DNA of 64,000 bases, from positions 62,001 through 126,000 of the forward strand of contig NZ_JAFGYY010000014.1 of NCBI RefSeq assembly GCF_017491605.1, read 5' to 3'. The notes under the pieces were generated by a model. That model searched no databases. It saw only the letters and a list, made by a program, of their open reading frames with translations, and was not told where the DNA came from. The position numbers and the translations under genes are program-made. Shown piece after piece: positions 8,857-18,178 of this stretch; positions within the stretch are counted from its first letter, which is position 1; each line of letters begins with the position of its first letter. This DNA is from Pseudomonas sp. 30_B. Its GTDB lineage: Bacteria > Pseudomonadota > Gammaproteobacteria > Pseudomonadales > Pseudomonadaceae.

Positions 8857-9120
8857 TCAGATGCCCATGTTCGCCAGGCTCTGCATGATCGAGCGCAGCG
8901 CCCCGGCCAGGGTCGGGTGGCGCGTCTCGAAGCGCTCCACAGCCAGGTTGATGCTGTCGGTCAGGGTCTCGTCCGCCAGCGCCTCTTCGTTGGCCAGCTG
9001 CATCTCGATGTCCTTGATCAGCGCCCGCAGTGCGACGCGGTCTTCCTCGGTCAACGGCGACTGGCGCTCCAGTTGCTCGCGCAGGGCCTGGAGTTCTTGC
9101 TGGAGGCGTTGTGTCGGCAT
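8857..9120 (-). CDS. DUF4404 family small protein
   Basis: This 87-residue soluble, mostly helical protein begins MPTQRLQQELQALREQLE, a short heptad-like segment, and ends RSIMQSLANMGI. The pattern and size fit DUF4404, a family of unknown function in Pseudomonas. The ATG at 9120 has GGACACCACC just upstream. It lies downstream of the phosphonate-related pair on the same strand with a 76-base gap, but may be transcribed separately. Confidence 0.75.
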   Translation of the reverse strand: MPTQRLQQELQALREQLERQSPLTEEDRVALRALIKDIEMQLANEEALADETLTDSINLAVERFETRHPTLAGALRSIMQSLANMGI

Positions 9121-9196
9121 GGTGGTGTCCTTCTGCAATACGTACCCAAGATGGACCTTGCCGCTGGGCTGAAGATCCATCGCCATGCCATTGAGC

Positions 9197-9778
9197 TTAA
9201 CTCGCCGCGCGTATGCTTGCCTGATGCCGATCAACCCGCAACAGGCGCTCGAGCAGCGGGAAGAAGTGTTCCAGTTCCGGGGTGCGCATGGACGGGTCCT
9301 TGCCCAGGTCGTCCAGGCGACGCAGGGTGACGGCGTCCTGCGCGTGGGGCGCGGCGATGAACGCCCTGGCGGCGCGCTCGTCAAAGGCGCCGCCCTGCAA
9401 TGCCAGGCTCTGCCGCGAGGCCCAGGACAGGCTGGCCTGGTAGGCCGGGTCCACGGCGCACAGGTAGCGCTTGGCGGCGACGTGCAGGCGCACCGGTTGC
9501 CAGACCGATTCGGGCAGCAGCTCGCGCAGCAGGTTGGCGCCGAACTCCTCGTGGCGCAGGTCGCGGGTCTCCAGTACGGCCGGGTCTTCGTAGAGGTGGC
9601 CAATATCGTGGAGCAGGGCGGCAATCACCAGGCTGTCGGCGCAACCGGCGCGTTCTGCCAGGGTCGCGCATTGCAGGGCGTGCTCGGCCTGGCTGATGGC
9701 CTCGCCGTAGGGCTCGGCGCCATGGCTGGCGAAGCGTTCGGCCAGATCGTCGATGAAGCGGTGGCGGACGTGCCTCAT
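9197..9778 (-). CDS. HD-domain phosphonate-degradation oxygenase-like protein (PhnZ-type)
   Basis: This 193-residue HD-fold protein has the tandem metal motif: His in AEHALQCA, the HD pair in LLHDIGHLYED, and a later His in RLHVAAKRYL. The family includes the mixed-valent di-iron oxygenase PhnZ, which cleaves hydroxy-phosphonates. Its start overlaps the stop of the PhnX-like gene by 4 bases (ATGA), so the two proteins are made together. The next gene upstream, divergent, is a GntR regulator. Activity on a phosphonate is inferred from family and context only. Confidence 0.75.
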   Translation of the reverse strand: MRHVRHRFIDDLAERFASHGAEPYGEAISQAEHALQCATLAERAGCADSLVIAALLHDIGHLYEDPAVLETRDLRHEEFGANLLRELLPESVWQPVRLHVAAKRYLCAVDPAYQASLSWASRQSLALQGGAFDERAARAFIAAPHAQDAVTLRRLDDLGKDPSMRTPELEHFFPLLERLLRVDRHQASIRAAS

Positions 9779-10518
9779 GGTTTCTCTCCTTTCAGACGGC
9801 GGCTGGCGATGTCCTGCAGGCAGGAGTCCAGCTCGCCCAGGTGATCGATGACCGAATGCACGCCAAGGCGGTACAGGCCGAGGGTCGCCTGGGCCCGCAG
9901 GCGGTCGCGCGCAAGGTTCTCCAGGGCATCCCAGTCGCCCGGCGCCTGGCCGCACAGGGGGCCGCTGGCGGCCAGGCCAATGGTCCACAGTCCGGCGTTC
10001 AGGCCGGCCTGCAACAGTCTCGGCTGGCCGCTGACCAGCACGCAGCCGTCCAGGGATTGACGGCCAAGCTGCATCAGCGCCTGCCAGCAGGCATCCGGCG
10101 CCGGCCAGTGGCGACCGCCGACCTCCAGGCCGGTGACCATTTGACTGTCGAGCGCGGTGGCCAGTTGCAGCGCGGTGGGCGATGGCAGTTCGTCGAGCCA
10201 GGCGCAGGGCACGCCGTGCTTGTGCAGCGTGTGCAGGGCGTCGAGGGCGCCGGGCGTGGCTTCGGCGTGGGCCAGGGCGGCTTCGTCCAGGGCGGACTGG
10301 AAGTGGCTGCGCGCCTGCGTGTCGGCACAGTAGCCCAGTGCGTGGTCGAGGGCCTGCTGCGGCGGCAGGGCGAGGGCGTCGGCCAGGCGCTCGGGTGGGC
10401 AGTCGGGACAGGTGCGCTGCAACGCAACCGGCAGCGTCCTTGCGCCGAAGTCCACCAGATCGCCGGACAGTCCGAACAGCAGGGTCGTGAAGCGTGGAAG
10501 GTCGGCAGTGGCAGGCAT
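9775..10518 (-). CDS. PhnX-like HAD-fold protein with lost catalytic residues
   Basis: This 247-residue protein aligns with phosphonoacetaldehyde hydrolase: TLLFGLSGDLVDFG corresponds to the FDxAGTTVDFG motif, and NAGLWTIGL to the late NAGMWTVGV. The nucleophile Asp is Gly16, the Thr two residues past the next position is Asp20, the acidic GDTxxD motif has become SGQPRLLQ, and no Schiff-base Lys is visible in the cap segment LPPQQALDHALG. It is therefore probably a pseudo-enzyme or regulator. It is co-translated with the HD oxygenase-like gene and divergent from a GntR gene. Confidence 0.75.
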   Translation of the reverse strand: MPATADLPRFTTLLFGLSGDLVDFGARTLPVALQRTCPDCPPERLADALALPPQQALDHALGYCADTQARSHFQSALDEAALAHAEATPGALDALHTLHKHGVPCAWLDELPSPTALQLATALDSQMVTGLEVGGRHWPAPDACWQALMQLGRQSLDGCVLVSGQPRLLQAGLNAGLWTIGLAASGPLCGQAPGDWDALENLARDRLRAQATLGLYRLGVHSVIDHLGELDSCLQDIASRRLKGEKP

Positions 10519-10537
10519 GGCGAGGTTTTCTAATAAT

Positions 10538-10549
10538 TGGTCTAGGCCA
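10538..10549. promoter_or_regulatory. Candidate GntR/HutC operator between the HAD gene and its divergent regulator
   Basis: TGGTCTAGGCCA is a 12-bp palindrome with a single mismatched pair. TGGTCTAGACCA-like sites are typical for HutC-type GntR regulators. It lies 20 bases upstream of the HAD start and about 80 bases before the GntR ATG, as expected for autoregulated divergent control. Confidence 0.55.
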
Positions 10550-10630
10550 CGCTAGCGGAGCAATGTGACGCTCCGATGAAGTCGCCACCGCTGCCGTTAT
10601 AATCGCCGCGCATTTTTCGGAGACAGCCGC

Positions 10631-11347
10631 ATGCCGGTCGAACCCATTCCCCACTACCTGCGTATCCGCGACCAACTGGCACGGGACGTTGCCGGGTCGG
10701 CCCTGGGCCCGCGCCTGCCGCCCGAGCGCGAGCTGGCCGAACGCTTCGGCTGCACCCGGGTGACCTTGCGCGAGGCGCTGCAGCAGTTGGAAACCGAGGG
10801 CGTGCTGTACCGCGAGAATCGCCGTGGCTGGTTCGTCTCGCCGCCGCGGATTCGCTACAACCCGACCCGCACCACGGGGTTCATGGATTACGTCCAGGCC
10901 CAGGGGCGCACGCCACGCACCGAGGTGCTGTCCGCCGAATGCTGCGTGGCCGGCCCGGCGCTGGCCCTGCGCATGGGGCTGGCGGATGACGCCGAGGTGT
11001 TCCGGGTGCGTCGCCGTCGCTGGGTCGATGAGCGCCCGGTGATGCTGGAGGAGATCACGCTGGACGCCAGCTGGTGTCCCGGCCTGCTCGACGAGGCGCT
11101 GGACAGGTCGTTGACCCAGGTCCTGCGCGAGCGCCTGGGGCTGGCGCTGTCGCGCTGCGAACTGGCGATGCATCCCACGGCGCTGGTCGAGTCCCAGGCC
11201 GAGCCGCTGCAACTCACGCCGGGTTCGCCTGGCCTGTATGTGGAGCGCTGCAACTATGTCGCGGATGGGCGGCTGGTGGAGTGGGATCAGGAGTTCTGGC
11301 GTTCCGATGCGCTGGAAATTGTCATCGACGCACGTTTCCCGGACTGA
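10631..11347 (+). CDS. GntR-family (HutC/UTRA) transcriptional regulator
   Basis: This 238-residue regulator has an N-terminal winged helix (IPHYLRIRDQLARDV, then LPPERELAERFGCTRVTLREALQQLETEGVLYRE) and a C-terminal UTRA ligand domain running from about residue 85, including RRRWVDERPVMLEEI and the final VEWDQEFWRSDALEIVID. Such proteins repress phosphonate or amino-acid pathways until a metabolite binds. It is divergent from the HAD/HD pair and probably controls it through the 10538-10549 palindrome. Confidence 0.88.
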   Translation: MPVEPIPHYLRIRDQLARDVAGSALGPRLPPERELAERFGCTRVTLREALQQLETEGVLYRENRRGWFVSPPRIRYNPTRTTGFMDYVQAQGRTPRTEVLSAECCVAGPALALRMGLADDAEVFRVRRRRWVDERPVMLEEITLDASWCPGLLDEALDRSLTQVLRERLGLALSRCELAMHPTALVESQAEPLQLTPGSPGLYVERCNYVADGRLVEWDQEFWRSDALEIVIDARFPD

Positions 11348-11425
11348 AGTGGCACTATGCTTTCTGTATAAAGGGGGAATTGGTCGTCGACGGTGAATAT
11401 TTCGAAGTCCGCCGATCCCTCCTGC

Positions 11426-11457
11426 TTGTCATCAAAATGCTCGTCGTTCTATATAAT
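11426..11457 (+). promoter_or_regulatory. Probable sigma-70 promoter of mlaA
   Basis: A perfect TATAAT is at 11452-11457. The best -35 hexamer, TTGTCA at 11426-11431, is 20 bases away; a weaker TCATCA at 11429 gives 17-base spacing. The -10 is about 60 bases before the mlaA ATG, in an AT-rich pocket. Confidence 0.6.
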
Positions 11458-11517
11458 CCGCCCGCATAGCGGGTCTGCTCAGGTCAGCCCGGAATGTCAT
11501 TTACTGGAGAATCATCG

Positions 11518-12222
11518 ATGCGCCCATCAGGCGTCCAATGGACGAAACGCTGCCTTGGCCTGCTCGCCGCTACCTGCCTGGCGACTGTTCCCTTCCTGGC
11601 CCAGGCCGAGAGCGAGGATGACCCGTGGGAGAGCGTCAACCGCCCGATCTTCACCTTCAACGATACCCTCGACACCTATGCGCTCAAGCCGCTGGCGCAG
11701 GGTTACCAGTACGTCACGCCGAACTTCGTGCAGGATGGCGTGCACAACTTCTTCGGCAACATCGGTGACGTGAAGAACCTGGTCAACGACCTGCTGCAGC
11801 TGAAGTTCCAGAGCGCCGGCGTCGACACCAGCCGCCTGCTGTTCAACACCACCTTCGGCCTGGCCGGTTTCATCGACGTCGCCACCCACATGGGCCTGCG
11901 CCGCAACGACGAAGACTTCGGCCAGACCCTCGGCCATTACGGCGTGGGCAGCGGCCCCTACGTGATGCTGCCGCTGCTCGGCCCGAGCACCCTGCGCGAC
12001 GCGCCGTCGCTGATCCCGGACTCCTACACCGGTCCCTATCCGTACATCGACAACGTGCCGGTGCGTAACAGCATCCACGGCCTGGACATCGTCGATACCC
12101 GCGCCGACCTGCTGAAGTCCGAGAAGCTGATCAGCGGCGACAAGTACACCTTTATCCGTAACGCCTACCTGCAGAACCGCGAGTTCAAGGTCAAGGACGG
12201 CCAGGTCGAAGACGACTTCTGA
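11518..12222 (+). CDS. mlaA: Phospholipid-transport outer-membrane protein MlaA (VacJ)
   Basis: This 234-residue protein removes mislocalised phospholipids from the outer leaflet of the outer membrane and passes them to the Mla system. The family signature NRPIFTFNDTLDTYALKPLA is near residue 40, followed by GHYGVGSGPYVMLPLLGPST. The start at 11518 has TGGAG nine bases upstream and gives a signal peptide ending LAQA. MlaA is usually a lipoprotein, but no lipobox with Cys at the cleavage point is visible; the only Cys residues are inside the hydrophobic core. Confidence 0.9.
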   Translation: MRPSGVQWTKRCLGLLAATCLATVPFLAQAESEDDPWESVNRPIFTFNDTLDTYALKPLAQGYQYVTPNFVQDGVHNFFGNIGDVKNLVNDLLQLKFQSAGVDTSRLLFNTTFGLAGFIDVATHMGLRRNDEDFGQTLGHYGVGSGPYVMLPLLGPSTLRDAPSLIPDSYTGPYPYIDNVPVRNSIHGLDIVDTRADLLKSEKLISGDKYTFIRNAYLQNREFKVKDGQVEDDF

Positions 12223-12288
12223 TCTGCCCTGGCGCCCCGCAGGCACAGGCCCCCGCGTCCGGCAGCCCCGGTCGCGGGCGGCGCCCGC

Positions 12289-12317
12289 TTGAACCCTCGG
12301 GCAGATGGGAGTAGTGT
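12289..12317 (+). promoter_or_regulatory. Candidate sigma-70 promoter of rssB-rssC
   Basis: TTGAAC and TAGTGT are separated by 17 bases and lie about 90 bases before rssB, after a GC-rich hairpin region that could end mlaA transcription. The match is moderate only. Confidence 0.35.
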
Positions 12318-12404
12318 CTGCGCCTTGTCGCACCCGACCCGCGCCGTTGTTCCCTTGAATGGGCGCCCCACCACCACCTCCGGCGCCGTTTGCCTGGATG
12401 ACCC

Positions 12405-13589
12405 ATGCACAAACCCAGTGCCTCGCTGCTGATCATCGATGACGACGACGTCGTTCGCGAAAGCCTCGCCGCCTACCTGGAAGACAGCGGATTCACCGTC
12501 CGGCAGGCCACCAATGGCCAGCAGGGCCTGCAGGTATTCGAGCACGAGCTGCCCGATCTTGTGATCTGCGATCTGCGCATGCCGCAGATGGACGGCCTGG
12601 AGCTGATCCGTCGCGTCACCGAAATGGCGGTGGAAACCCCGGTGATCGTGCTTTCCGGGGCCGGTGTCATGAGCGATGCGGTCGAGGCCTTGCGCCTGGG
12701 TGCCGCCGACTACCTGATCAAGCCGCTGGAAGACCTCGCCGTCCTGGAACATTCGGTTCGCCGTGCCCTGGATCGGGCCTACCTGCGCTCGGAAAACCGC
12801 CGCTATCGCGAGAAGCTGGAAACGGCCAACCGCGAGCTGCAGGCCAGCCTGAACCTGCTCCAGGAAGACCAGAACGCCGGTCGCCAGGTGCAGATGAACA
12901 TGCTGCCGGAAACGCCGTGGGAGTCCGACGGCCTGGTGTTTTCCCACCAGATCATCCCTTCGCTGTACCTGTCGGGTGATTTCGTCGACTACTTCCGCGT
13001 CGATGCCCGCCGCATCGGCTTCTACCTGGCCGACGTGTCCGGCCATGGTGCTTCCTCGGCATTCGTTACCGTGCTGCTGAAGTTCATGACCACGCGTCTG
13101 CTCTATGAGTCGCGGCGCAATGGCAAGCTGCCGGCGTTCAGGCCATCCGACGTGCTCGCGCACATCAACCGTGGCCTGATCAACTGCAAGCTGGGCAAGC
13201 ACGTGACCATGCTTGGCGGTGTCATCGACCTGGATACCGATCGCCTGACCTACAGCATCGGCGGCCACTTGCCGCTGCCGGTACTCTATGTCGATGGCGA
13301 AGCCCGCTACCTGGAAGGCCGTGGCCTGCCGGTAGGGCTGTTTGACGAAGCGACCTACGAGGATCATGTCCTCGATCTGCCCAAGTCCTTCAGCCTTTCG
13401 CTGTTCTCCGACGGCATCCTCGATGTGCTGCCGGGAGCTACCCTGAAAGAAAAGGAGACGGCCCTGCCACAGCAGGTCGTCGCCGCCGGCGGAACGCTGG
13501 ATGGCCTGCGCCAGGTCTTCGGACTGGCCAAGTTGTCCGAGATGCCGGATGATATTGCCTTGCTGGTGTTGAGCAGGAACCTTGCATGA
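12405..13589 (+). CDS. rssB: Response regulator with PP2C-type phosphatase output (RssB)
   Basis: This 394-residue cytoplasmic protein has an N-terminal receiver domain (LLIIDDDD, phospho-Asp in LVICDLRMPQMDG, Lys in LIKPLED), a helical linker and a C-terminal SpoIIE/PP2C phosphatase. The metal-binding motifs LSGDFVDYF, LADVSGHGASSA and LFSDGILDVL are intact, unlike E. coli RssB, where this domain is degenerate. It overlaps the STAS gene by 4 bases, so the likely role is dephosphorylation of that anti-anti-sigma partner in a partner switch affecting the general stress sigma factor RpoS. Confidence 0.85.
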   Translation: MHKPSASLLIIDDDDVVRESLAAYLEDSGFTVRQATNGQQGLQVFEHELPDLVICDLRMPQMDGLELIRRVTEMAVETPVIVLSGAGVMSDAVEALRLGAADYLIKPLEDLAVLEHSVRRALDRAYLRSENRRYREKLETANRELQASLNLLQEDQNAGRQVQMNMLPETPWESDGLVFSHQIIPSLYLSGDFVDYFRVDARRIGFYLADVSGHGASSAFVTVLLKFMTTRLLYESRRNGKLPAFRPSDVLAHINRGLINCKLGKHVTMLGGVIDLDTDRLTYSIGGHLPLPVLYVDGEARYLEGRGLPVGLFDEATYEDHVLDLPKSFSLSLFSDGILDVLPGATLKEKETALPQQVVAAGGTLDGLRQVFGLAKLSEMPDDIALLVLSRNLA

Positions 13590-14068
13590 GTACCGGTAAA
13601 ATCCAGTTCGCCGAGCAGGATGGCTCATTTGTCCTGAAGTTCGTGGGCGAAGTCCGACTGACCCTGTGTTCGGCGCTGGATGCCACCATTGAAAAAATCT
13701 TCGCCGCGCTGAATTTCTCGGCGATCATCATCGATCTCACGGAAACCCAGAGCATCGACAGCACCACGCTGGGCCTGTTGGCCAAGCTGTCGATCCTGTC
13801 GCGGCAGAAGGTCGGGTTGTTGCCCACGCTGGTGACCACCAACCCGGACATCACCCGTCTGCTGCAGTCGATGGGCTTCGATCAGGTGTTCAACATCGTC
13901 GATCGTCCGATTCCGTGCACCGATTGCCTCACCGATCTGCCGCCGCAGGACCAGTCCGAGGACGTGGTGCGCAGCAAGGTGCTGGAAGCCCACCGCATCC
14001 TGATGGGGCTCAACGAGTCCAATCGCGAGGCCTTCCACGACCTGGTGAGCGCCCTCGAGCGCCACTGA
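13586..14068 (+). CDS. rssC: STAS-domain anti-sigma factor antagonist (RssC)
   Basis: This 160-residue protein has a STAS domain of about 100 residues. The phosphorylation loop IIDLTETQSIDSTTLGLLAK aligns with the DSSG-type Ser of SpoIIAA/RsbV. A C-terminal extension of about 60 residues contains a CTDC pair and a final helix. It is coupled to rssB by an ATGA overlap and is the probable substrate of the RssB phosphatase. No anti-sigma kinase gene is in the window. Confidence 0.82.
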   Translation: MSTGKIQFAEQDGSFVLKFVGEVRLTLCSALDATIEKIFAALNFSAIIIDLTETQSIDSTTLGLLAKLSILSRQKVGLLPTLVTTNPDITRLLQSMGFDQVFNIVDRPIPCTDCLTDLPPQDQSEDVVRSKVLEAHRILMGLNESNREAFHDLVSALERH

Positions 14069-14087
14069 TCCAGTGATCCGCAAATGA

Positions 14088-14112
14088 AAACCGGCGCCCT
14101 GGGCGCCGGTTT
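14088..14112. terminator. Terminator shared by rssBC and the convergent transaldolase gene
   Basis: AAACCGGCGCCC-T-GGGCGCCGGTTT is a near-perfect 12-bp stem lying between convergent genes. The flanking A and T runs are short. Confidence 0.75.
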
Positions 14113-14129
14113 GCGTTTGCGCGCGTGGC

Positions 14130-15050
14130 TCACCGGCCGGAGAGCAGCGCTTCGAGCCTTTCCTGGTCGCGGGCGAACAGGCGGATGCCTTCGGCCAGTT
14201 TCTCGGTGCCCATGGCGTCCTCGTTCATCTGCCAGCGGAAGGCGCTTTCGTCCAGCACCTGGCGCGCTTCGCCGCCGCCGGGTTGCAGCACGCGGGGCAG
14301 TTCGCCCTGGGCGTCGGCCAATTGCTGCAGCAGGTCCGGGCTGATGGTCAGGCGATCGCAGCCGGCGAGCTGTTCGATCTGGCCGAGGTTGCGGAAGCTC
14401 GCGCCCATGACCACGGTTTCATAGCCATTGGCCTTGTAGTAGCGGTAGATGCGCGAGACGGACTGTACGCCGGGGTCCTCGGCGCCCACATAGTCGCGAC
14501 CGTTGGCCTTCTTGTACCAGTCGTAGATGCGGCCGACGAAGGGCGAGATCAGGAATACGCCGGCATCGGCGCAGGCGGCGGCCTGGGCGAAGGAGAACAG
14601 CAGGGTCAGGTTGGTCTGGATACCTTCGCGCTCCAGCTGCTCGGCGGCGCGGATGCCTTCCCAGGTGGAGGCGATCTTGATCAGCACGCGCTCGCGGCCC
14701 ACGCCGTGCTCGTCGTACAGGCCGATCAGGCGGCGGGCGCGCTCCAGGGTGGCTTCGGTATCGAAGGAGAGGCGGGCGTCCACTTCGGTGGAGATGCGCC
14801 CCGGAATGACCCCGAGAATGTCCTTGCCGACGGCGACGGCGAAGCGGTCGCAGGCCAGGCCGGCATCGCCCTGGGCGCCTTCGGTGGCGCGGGCCAGGTG
14901 CTCGGCATAGCGGGGCAGGGCGGCGGCTTTCAGCAGCAGGGAGGGATTGGTGGTGGCATCCACCGGCTTCAGGCGGGCAATGGCGTCGAAGTCGCCAGTA
15001 TCGGCAACGACCGTGGTGTATTGCTTGAGTTGTTCGAGCTTGGAGGTCAT
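14130..15050 (-). CDS. tal: Transaldolase (TalB type)
   Basis: This 306-residue enzyme of the non-oxidative pentose phosphate pathway transfers a dihydroxyacetone unit from sedoheptulose 7-phosphate to glyceraldehyde 3-phosphate. The motifs VDATTNPSLLLKAA near residue 30, the Schiff-base Lys in RVLIKIASTWEG, and NLTLLFSFAQAAACADAG are all present. The length fits the 310-320-residue class I family. It is followed upstream by dusA, 62 bases away on the same strand. Confidence 0.95.
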   Translation of the reverse strand: MTSKLEQLKQYTTVVADTGDFDAIARLKPVDATTNPSLLLKAAALPRYAEHLARATEGAQGDAGLACDRFAVAVGKDILGVIPGRISTEVDARLSFDTEATLERARRLIGLYDEHGVGRERVLIKIASTWEGIRAAEQLEREGIQTNLTLLFSFAQAAACADAGVFLISPFVGRIYDWYKKANGRDYVGAEDPGVQSVSRIYRYYKANGYETVVMGASFRNLGQIEQLAGCDRLTISPDLLQQLADAQGELPRVLQPGGGEARQVLDESAFRWQMNEDAMGTEKLAEGIRLFARDQERLEALLSGR

Positions 15051-15112
15051 GGCGAGTTTTCCGTGGACGATGCATCGACCTTACCCGAGGCCGATGCGCC
15101 GCTCAACGGGAC

Positions 15113-16117
<1,005 letters not shown>

Positions 16118-16374
16118 CGGTACGTCGTATCTGGCTTCGCAAGGGACGCGAAATCGCTCGCGCCGGCGGAAAGGGCGAAGATTTTACCGGTCTTGCCGGT
16201 CGAGCGCACGGAAACCGGCGGACGGTCGCTGTCTTTAGTACGGCCCTCTACCACTAAGGAACGATAGCCGCGGCCCGATGCAGACGGCCTAATGGCCCTG
16301 ACAAGAACAATCAGGGCTCCCGGCCTATCCTCGCGACATCCCGGTCGAGGGCCCGCCAGAAGAGAGTTGCCGCC
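16118..16374. other. dusA / chemoreceptor divergent spacer
   Basis: This 257-base spacer has no gene. It contains a small hairpin, GCCCTGA-caagaacaa-TCAGGGC, near 16294-16317. Promoters for both flanking genes must lie here, but no strong consensus was recognised. Confidence 0.5.
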
Positions 16375-17934
16375 ATGGATATCGCGCGTCCGCGTATCGT
16401 CCTCATCCTTACTCTGCAGACTTGCGGCCTGGTGCTGCTGTTCATTGCGCAGGCGCTGGGCGGCTGGCCGCTCTCACTGTGCCTGTTGCTCGCCGCGGCC
16501 CTGCTCTGGGGGCCATGGTTCATCCGTCGGGGCGCTGCGCCGGCCAGCGCGCTGGCGGTGTTGCCGGATGTCGCCGAGCTGACCCGGGAGCTGTCGCGGG
16601 GGACCAGTCGCAACGCCTTGTCTGCTGCGGGCGTGTCCTACTCGGTGCAGCGTCTGGTGGAGAAGCTCGAGTCCCAGGTGGTGGCCGCCGAGCAGATCGT
16701 CGGCAGTGCCGAGGTGATGATCCATACCGAGCGCGCCACCTCCAACCTGGCTCGCCAGGCGATGGATGCCGCGACCCGTGCGCGGGCCGGCAGCGACCTG
16801 GGGCGTGGCGAGTTGCAGTCGGCCATCAATTGCATGCACCAGCTCAGCGAGCGCGCCAATGCCAGCCGGGCGCTGATCGAGACGCTGAATGCACGCAGCG
16901 AGGAGATTGCGCGGGTAACCCAGGTGATCCAGTCCATCGCCAGCCAGACCAACCTACTGGCGCTCAATGCGGCCATCGAGGCGGCGCGCGCCGGTGAGCA
17001 CGGGCGCGGCTTCGCGGTGGTGGCGGAGGAGGTGCGCGGGCTCGCCGGGCGCACTGCCGAGGCGACCGATGAGGTGGGGCAGATGGTCGAGGATATCCAG
17101 CGCCAGACCAGCGAGGTGGTGGAGCAGATCCGCCAGTTGGCCGACGACCTGGTGCAGGGTGTCGGCCAGGTGGAAGGCACCGGGCGGCAACTGCAGGACA
17201 TCGCCGGCCTGGCCGCCACCGTGGAAACCCAGATCACCGAGATCGCCGAGGGCGCCGAGATCAACCGCAACCAGCTGGACAGCCTGTTCGCCGCCGTCGA
17301 GCAGGTGCGTGGCGACCTGCGCGCGAGCGACGAGCAGACCCATCGCCTGGCGGAAGCAGCGCTGCAACTGGAAACCCAGGCCGAGACGGTCAGCGAGCGC
17401 CTGGCCCAGGTCGCCCTGGACGACTATCACCAGCGCGTCTATGACCTGGCCCGGGAAGGCGCGCAGGCCATTGCCGCGCGTTTCGAGGCGGACCTGGAGG
17501 CCGGTCGCATCGCCCTTGGCGATCTGTTCGACCGAGACTACCAACCGGTGCCGGGTACCCGCCCGCAGAAGTACCGCACGCGCTTCGACCGTTATACCGA
17601 CGAGGTCCTGCCGCGCATTCAGGAGGATCTGCTGCAGCGCCACGAGGGGCTGGTCTTCGCGATTGCCTGCACCGCCGAAGGCTACGTGCCGACCCACAAC
17701 CAGGCCTTCAATCATCCGCCCAGCGGGGATGTCCAGGTCGACATGCTCAAGAGCCGCAGCAAACGCTTGTTCAATGACCGTACCGGTCTGCGTTGCGGCA
17801 GCCACAGCCAGCCGATGCTGCTGCAGACCTATTGCCGCGATACCGGCGAGCTGATGCATGACCTGTCGGTGCCGATCGTCATTGGCGGCCGGCAATGGGG
17901 CGGGTTGCGCCTGGGCTACCGTCCGGAGGCCTGA
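16375..17934 (+). CDS. Methyl-accepting chemotaxis protein with a C-terminal sensor-like domain
   Basis: This 519-residue receptor has two closely spaced membrane segments in the first 60 residues and almost no periplasmic domain. The signalling hairpin is clear (SIASQTNLLALNAAIEAARAG, then GRGFAVVAEEVRGLAGRTAEA, about residues 180-230). After the methylation helices comes a domain of about 150 residues (from about 365, RYTDEVLPRIQEDLL, ending GRQWGGLRLGYRPEA) that resembles a Cache/PAS-like sensor at the C-terminus. It thus probably senses a cytoplasmic or membrane-permeant signal. The ligand is unknown. Confidence 0.88.
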   Translation: MDIARPRIVLILTLQTCGLVLLFIAQALGGWPLSLCLLLAAALLWGPWFIRRGAAPASALAVLPDVAELTRELSRGTSRNALSAAGVSYSVQRLVEKLESQVVAAEQIVGSAEVMIHTERATSNLARQAMDAATRARAGSDLGRGELQSAINCMHQLSERANASRALIETLNARSEEIARVTQVIQSIASQTNLLALNAAIEAARAGEHGRGFAVVAEEVRGLAGRTAEATDEVGQMVEDIQRQTSEVVEQIRQLADDLVQGVGQVEGTGRQLQDIAGLAATVETQITEIAEGAEINRNQLDSLFAAVEQVRGDLRASDEQTHRLAEAALQLETQAETVSERLAQVALDDYHQRVYDLAREGAQAIAARFEADLEAGRIALGDLFDRDYQPVPGTRPQKYRTRFDRYTDEVLPRIQEDLLQRHEGLVFAIACTAEGYVPTHNQAFNHPPSGDVQVDMLKSRSKRLFNDRTGLRCGSHSQPMLLQTYCRDTGELMHDLSVPIVIGGRQWGGLRLGYRPEA

Positions 17935-17938
17935 GCGG

Positions 17939-17978
17939 CTTGTTCACGATGTGCTGCGCTTTGGCATGACTGCGTTAA
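17939..17978 (+). repeat. Truncated copy of the MITE-like element at 56260-56456
   Basis: Forty bases starting CTTGTTCACGATGTGCTGCG match the left end of the 56260 element at about 34 of 40 positions, including the shared GGCAT-ACTGCGTTAA. The right end and inverted terminus are missing; a G/C-rich stretch follows. It sits 5 bases after the chemoreceptor stop, a position analogous to that of the full copy, which abuts a stop codon. Confidence 0.6.
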
Positions 17979-18108
17979 GGGGGCGCCCCCGGGGGGGCTG
18001 TGGCAGATAGCGGGGCCAGTGCCAGGCTCGGTTTCTACCGAACTGCCGAGTTAGAGGCCCGTGCGGGAGTCGGCTCGCTCCTACAAGACGGAGAGGGTCC
18101 CGCGCAGA

Positions 18109-18141
18109 CGAAAAAAAGCCGCGCAGGAGTGGGGCGCGGCT
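18109..18141 (-). terminator. Terminator of the purine permease gene
   Basis: On the minus strand AGCCGCGC and GCGCGGCT form an 8-bp stem followed by seven T residues. It is about 40 bases after the permease stop. Confidence 0.75.
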
Positions 18142-18178
18142 GGGAAGCGGGCGCCCGGGAAGCGCCCGCGAAAGGGAC

